This document shows positions 47,531 through 64,000 of a stretch of 64,000 nt of DNA, piece after piece. The stretch spans positions 14,213,140 through 14,277,139 of the forward strand of contig NC_079384.1 in assembly GCF_021018895.1 (NCBI RefSeq). The letters run 5' to 3'. This stretch comes from Seriola aureovittata. Lineage: Eukaryota > Chordata > Actinopteri > Carangiformes > Carangidae. The notes under the pieces were generated by a model. It ran no database searches. It was not told the DNA's origin and saw only the letters and a list, made by a program, of their open reading frames with translations. Both the position numbers and the translations under genes were made by a program. Within the stretch, counting starts at the first letter, position 1. The number at the start of each line of letters is the position of its first letter.

Positions 47531-48839
47531 TGATATATGCAAAAGCAAAAAACCTTCCTGCACTATCAAAGAGGAGTGCACCACACTAGTAAACAAAGAT
47601 AACGGGGCTCTTGCCGTTATATTCTGTTATTTAGAAAGAAATAAAATAACAATAACTACTATAAAAACTACAATAACAACATTTATAGCGGTAATTAATC
47701 CTATTCCCTTGCTACTAAACCAGCCAAGCAGATGTATCATTAGAGTATAATAATGACAATCAACTGGTTCGAGCAGTTTTACGATCCTCAAGTGCGGAGG
47801 AGAGCTACATAATGTCACCTGTTAGCTGGAGAAAACTCATTAAAACATACACTACATGATATGTCCCACATGACTGAATACCTGCAGTGACAGCTGAGGT
47901 CACACCTCAGACAGGTAACATGGAGAGCAAAGATCAAGCAAGTGTAATGAAACAGAAAAAAGGCAGGGCTGACAATCACTCTGTGCTGTGTGTGCATCTG
48001 AAGAGATGTGCACACATATTGTTATTTTAGGGTATATTTAACTGAGATTCCCTGAGCACATAACTGGTTATAAGGTAGTTTGCAGGTTGACCACTAGAGG
48101 TCATCCCCTAAAACTAAAATGGTAAAGAAAACCACTATTATATTATTTTTCTGAGTTATTTATTTGTTGCTGTGGGTAAAAATAATTAATTAATTAAATA
48201 AATAAAAGTTCTGATACCACGGTGTGATAATACTTTATTAAAGTGAATGAATATGAAGTATAAACAGGAAAATATACTTGAAAAAGTAAAAGTACTTCAT
48301 GCAGAAACATACTCCCATGTTACTGTTATACTAATTAGATGCATTAATGTTAAAGCAGGATTTTACTGTTGTACTCGGTTGAGATGCAGCTAATTTTATT
48401 TTTCATTATTTATTTTTCATTATGGATTCATCTCCTGATACTTTTCTAAATCCATTGATTGATTGGTTACACAAAGTGGCAGTTTCACTATGATTGTTTT
48501 GTCCAATAAAGGGTATAACCTTGAAAAATTAAAAAATATATTAAAAATTATTTAAATAATTCAAAGGAAAAGCAGCAAATGTTAACATTTGAAAAGATAG
48601 AAGTATGAAATGTTTGGCATTTTTCCAGGAAAATGTACTAAAATGATTTTTGAAAACAGTTATCAGTTAATTTCCTGACTAACTGATTAATTGACTGATA
48701 GTTTCAGCTCTACGTGTATATTCTCCGGGTAGTTTAATTTACAACAAAGCATCATACTTCATAAGCTCATTTTATGTTTTGTATGTAAAAATCTTAATTT
48801 GTAAAGTTAATAGTAACTAAACCTCCCAAATGAATATAA
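47531..48839. other. socs3-pgs1 spacer
   Basis: AT-rich, no exon recognised. A degraded AGCTGAAACT-type MITE copy spans about 48380-48715, ending AACTGATTAATTGACTGATAG then TTTCAGCTCTAC. A short piece related to the 'aagtacttcatgcag' repeat lies near 48285-48310. Confidence 0.5.
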
Positions 48840-49035
48840 AATGGAAATACTAAAGTAAAGTACAAGTACTTTAATTTGTACTTGTATTTATGTACAGTAG
48901 TACTTCGGAGCAGCAGTAGTCGCTAAAGCTGTTATATAAATGTAGTGGAGTGAAATGTGCAAAATTTCCTTCTGAAATGTAGTGAAGTAGAAGTATAAAT
49001 TGGCATGAAAAGTGAAGTACAAGTACCTAACATTT
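48840..49035. repeat. Interspersed repeat abutting the pgs1 5' end
   Basis: TAAAGTACAAGTACTTTAAT, GTAGTGGAGTGAAATGTGC and GTAGTGAAGTAGAAGTATAA belong to the same family as 47395-47530. The repeat ends less than 100 bp before the pgs1 start codon. Confidence 0.65.
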
Positions 49036-49125
49036 GGACTTGTGTGTTCTGAAGTACCACGACCACTACTGTCCGTGAACTCTGGTGTGTCAATAAAGTT
49101 GATTCAAAGTCACAGTGCTGCACCA

Positions 49126-62642
<13,517 letters not shown>

Positions 62643-64000
62643 GTATGTTTGTTCCTAGACAGAAAGTCTAGTCTGGCTGCACCTTGGTGTCAGCGTGACC
62701 GTTTCCCCCTCGCCACTGTCTGCTTTCACCCTTGTTTAATCTCGTTCTGGTCCACGGTACATTTGCATTCTCAAAGTGCAGGTGGTTAATGTCATTGCTC
62801 GGAAATGTTCTCGGCGCACATCTCGACGTATGCGGAGAAAATGGAGAGCAGTGGGTGTGCTCCAAAACCCAGTGGGCACAGCGCCGGTTTGTGCTCTCTG
62901 ACTGTGGTTTCCACTCCATTTCAGTTCAGCACACAAAATGGCACACGCCGCTTTAACTGACCCGAGCCGTGAGCTCGTGGGGAAAGTAAACAATGTACCA
63001 TGTGTCAGACAACGGAGACGAGTAAACACGTTCTGTATCGTCCAGAAATAGAGACGACCCCTCCCTTGTCCAATTGATGCGACGCACTGTCACACTAGTC
63101 CTGTTTGTCTGAGATACTGTTGGTCAAAGCAGAAGAGAATCGTCATCTGTGAGTTTTCTATTGTAAAAGGAAACATGATATAAAACAGTTAAAGCACAAT
63201 AAATTCCACACAAGTTATTTTTATAGCAGCCGACCTTTGTCGGCCCCATTGTGGTGACGGTGATATCTCAGGAACGCCTTGAGGGAATTTCTTCAAATTT
63301 GGCAAAAACATTCACTTGAACTTGAGGACAAACCGATTTAGATTTTGATGGTTAAAAGTCAAAGGTCACGGTGACATCACAATGTTCTGCAGCAACACTT
63401 GACACTGTGGTGATTATACAGATCAGATGTGTGTAAAGTCTCCATGTCTTAGAATTTGTAGCTTCGTCACACCAACGTCCATATGTGAAGCTTTGTCGCG
63501 TGTCATGGCTCCAGTTTTGTGATCTATCAGAATCAGTTTTATGGGCCAATCATGTGAGCACATACAAGGAGTTTGACTTCCTCACTAATACATTACACAT
63601 GCAGCAGAACAAGAACGAACGAACAAACAAAACTTAAAGTCAATTCAAATAAATTTTATATCACAATCAAAAAAATACACTTAATGCCTTTGATTTGATT
63701 CCTTCAGTCTTCACTACGTATGTTAGTATGGACTCTGGACGCACATGGTTGTAAACTGTAACTTGCTAGTTTTTCAGACTGTGTTTTGGTGCTAATCATC
63801 CGCGACAGCCATCAGTCCGTGCTGTTTTAAACTGGGCTAACAAAAGACTTATGGTTGACTAACTCTAAAAGACACTAAATCGACTTGAAGAGGTAAATGT
63901 TTGGACGTAACCTGACACGCCACATGGTTTGTTACACACAGTCATCTGAGAGGACTTTGTTGGAAACTGGAAAAGGGCAGGGACCTTCAGTACTTGGTAC
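62643..64000. other. pgs1: pgs1 intron 5 to the window edge
   Basis: After the GG|GTATGT donor at 62642 no further pgs1 exon appears before 64000, so the second half of the gene lies outside the window. Apart from the repeat at 63235 nothing is recognisable. Confidence 0.6.
63235..63395. repeat. Interspersed fish repeat in pgs1 intron 5
   Basis: GATATCTCAGGAACGCCTTG, GAATTTCTTCAAATTTGGCA and GTCAAAGGTCACGGTGACAT are characteristic of a very common percomorph repeat. It lies downstream of the last visible pgs1 exon. Confidence 0.65.

Overview
The window is nuclear DNA from a ray-finned fish, most likely a percomorph teleost. The genes are vertebrate and split into many short exons. Introns and spacers are full of (CA)n/(TG)n tracts, Tc1-type transposons and short interspersed repeats whose sequence I recognise from percomorph genomes. 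Species assignment is inference. All exon models come from reading splice sites and comparing with remembered vertebrate orthologues; no alignment or transcript data were available.

Layout. (1) 1-12.15 kb, minus strand: polr3e, RNA polymerase III subunit RPC5, complete, 20 coding exons and 701 codons plus stop. (2) 12.32-12.40 kb, minus: tRNA-Leu(AAG), about 200 bp upstream of the polr3e 5' end. (3) 13.0-26.0 kb, minus: eef2k, eEF2 kinase, complete, 17 coding exons and 728 codons, plus an undeclared-looking 60-nt in-frame cassette. (4) 27.33-27.41 kb, plus: tRNA-Leu(UAG). (5) 27.8-31.2 kb, minus: tha1, L-threonine aldolase, complete, 7 coding exons and 429 codons, with a hAT-like element in intron 1. 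(6) 31.2-43.9 kb: a gene-poor spacer rich in simple repeats. (7) 43.9-46.1 kb, minus: socs3, 228 codons, with its coding region split by a 110-bp intron. (8) 49.1 kb to beyond the right edge, plus: the 5' half of pgs1, mitochondrial phosphatidylglycerophosphate synthase, five coding exons up to the first HKD motif. Intron 1 carries two Tc1-family elements.

Context. In human, EEF2K-POLR3E lies on 16p12 and THA1P-SOCS3-PGS1 on 17q25 (established knowledge). Here the two blocks are adjacent, with a tRNA gene in the junction. The genes do not form one pathway. polr3e and the tRNA genes belong to Pol III transcription, and eef2k restrains translation elongation. socs3 is a cytokine-feedback inhibitor, tha1 handles threonine/glycine, and pgs1 makes the cardiolipin precursor.

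Most notable: a probable alternative exon beside the calmodulin-binding helix of eEF2K; a (TG)45-T11 tract on a polr3e 3' splice site that resembles the CFTR intron-8 polymorphic tract; a Pol III gene beside the promoter of a Pol III subunit gene; and a coding-region intron plus a minimal overlapping uORF in socs3. I see no bacterial-type accessory system, CRISPR array or virus.
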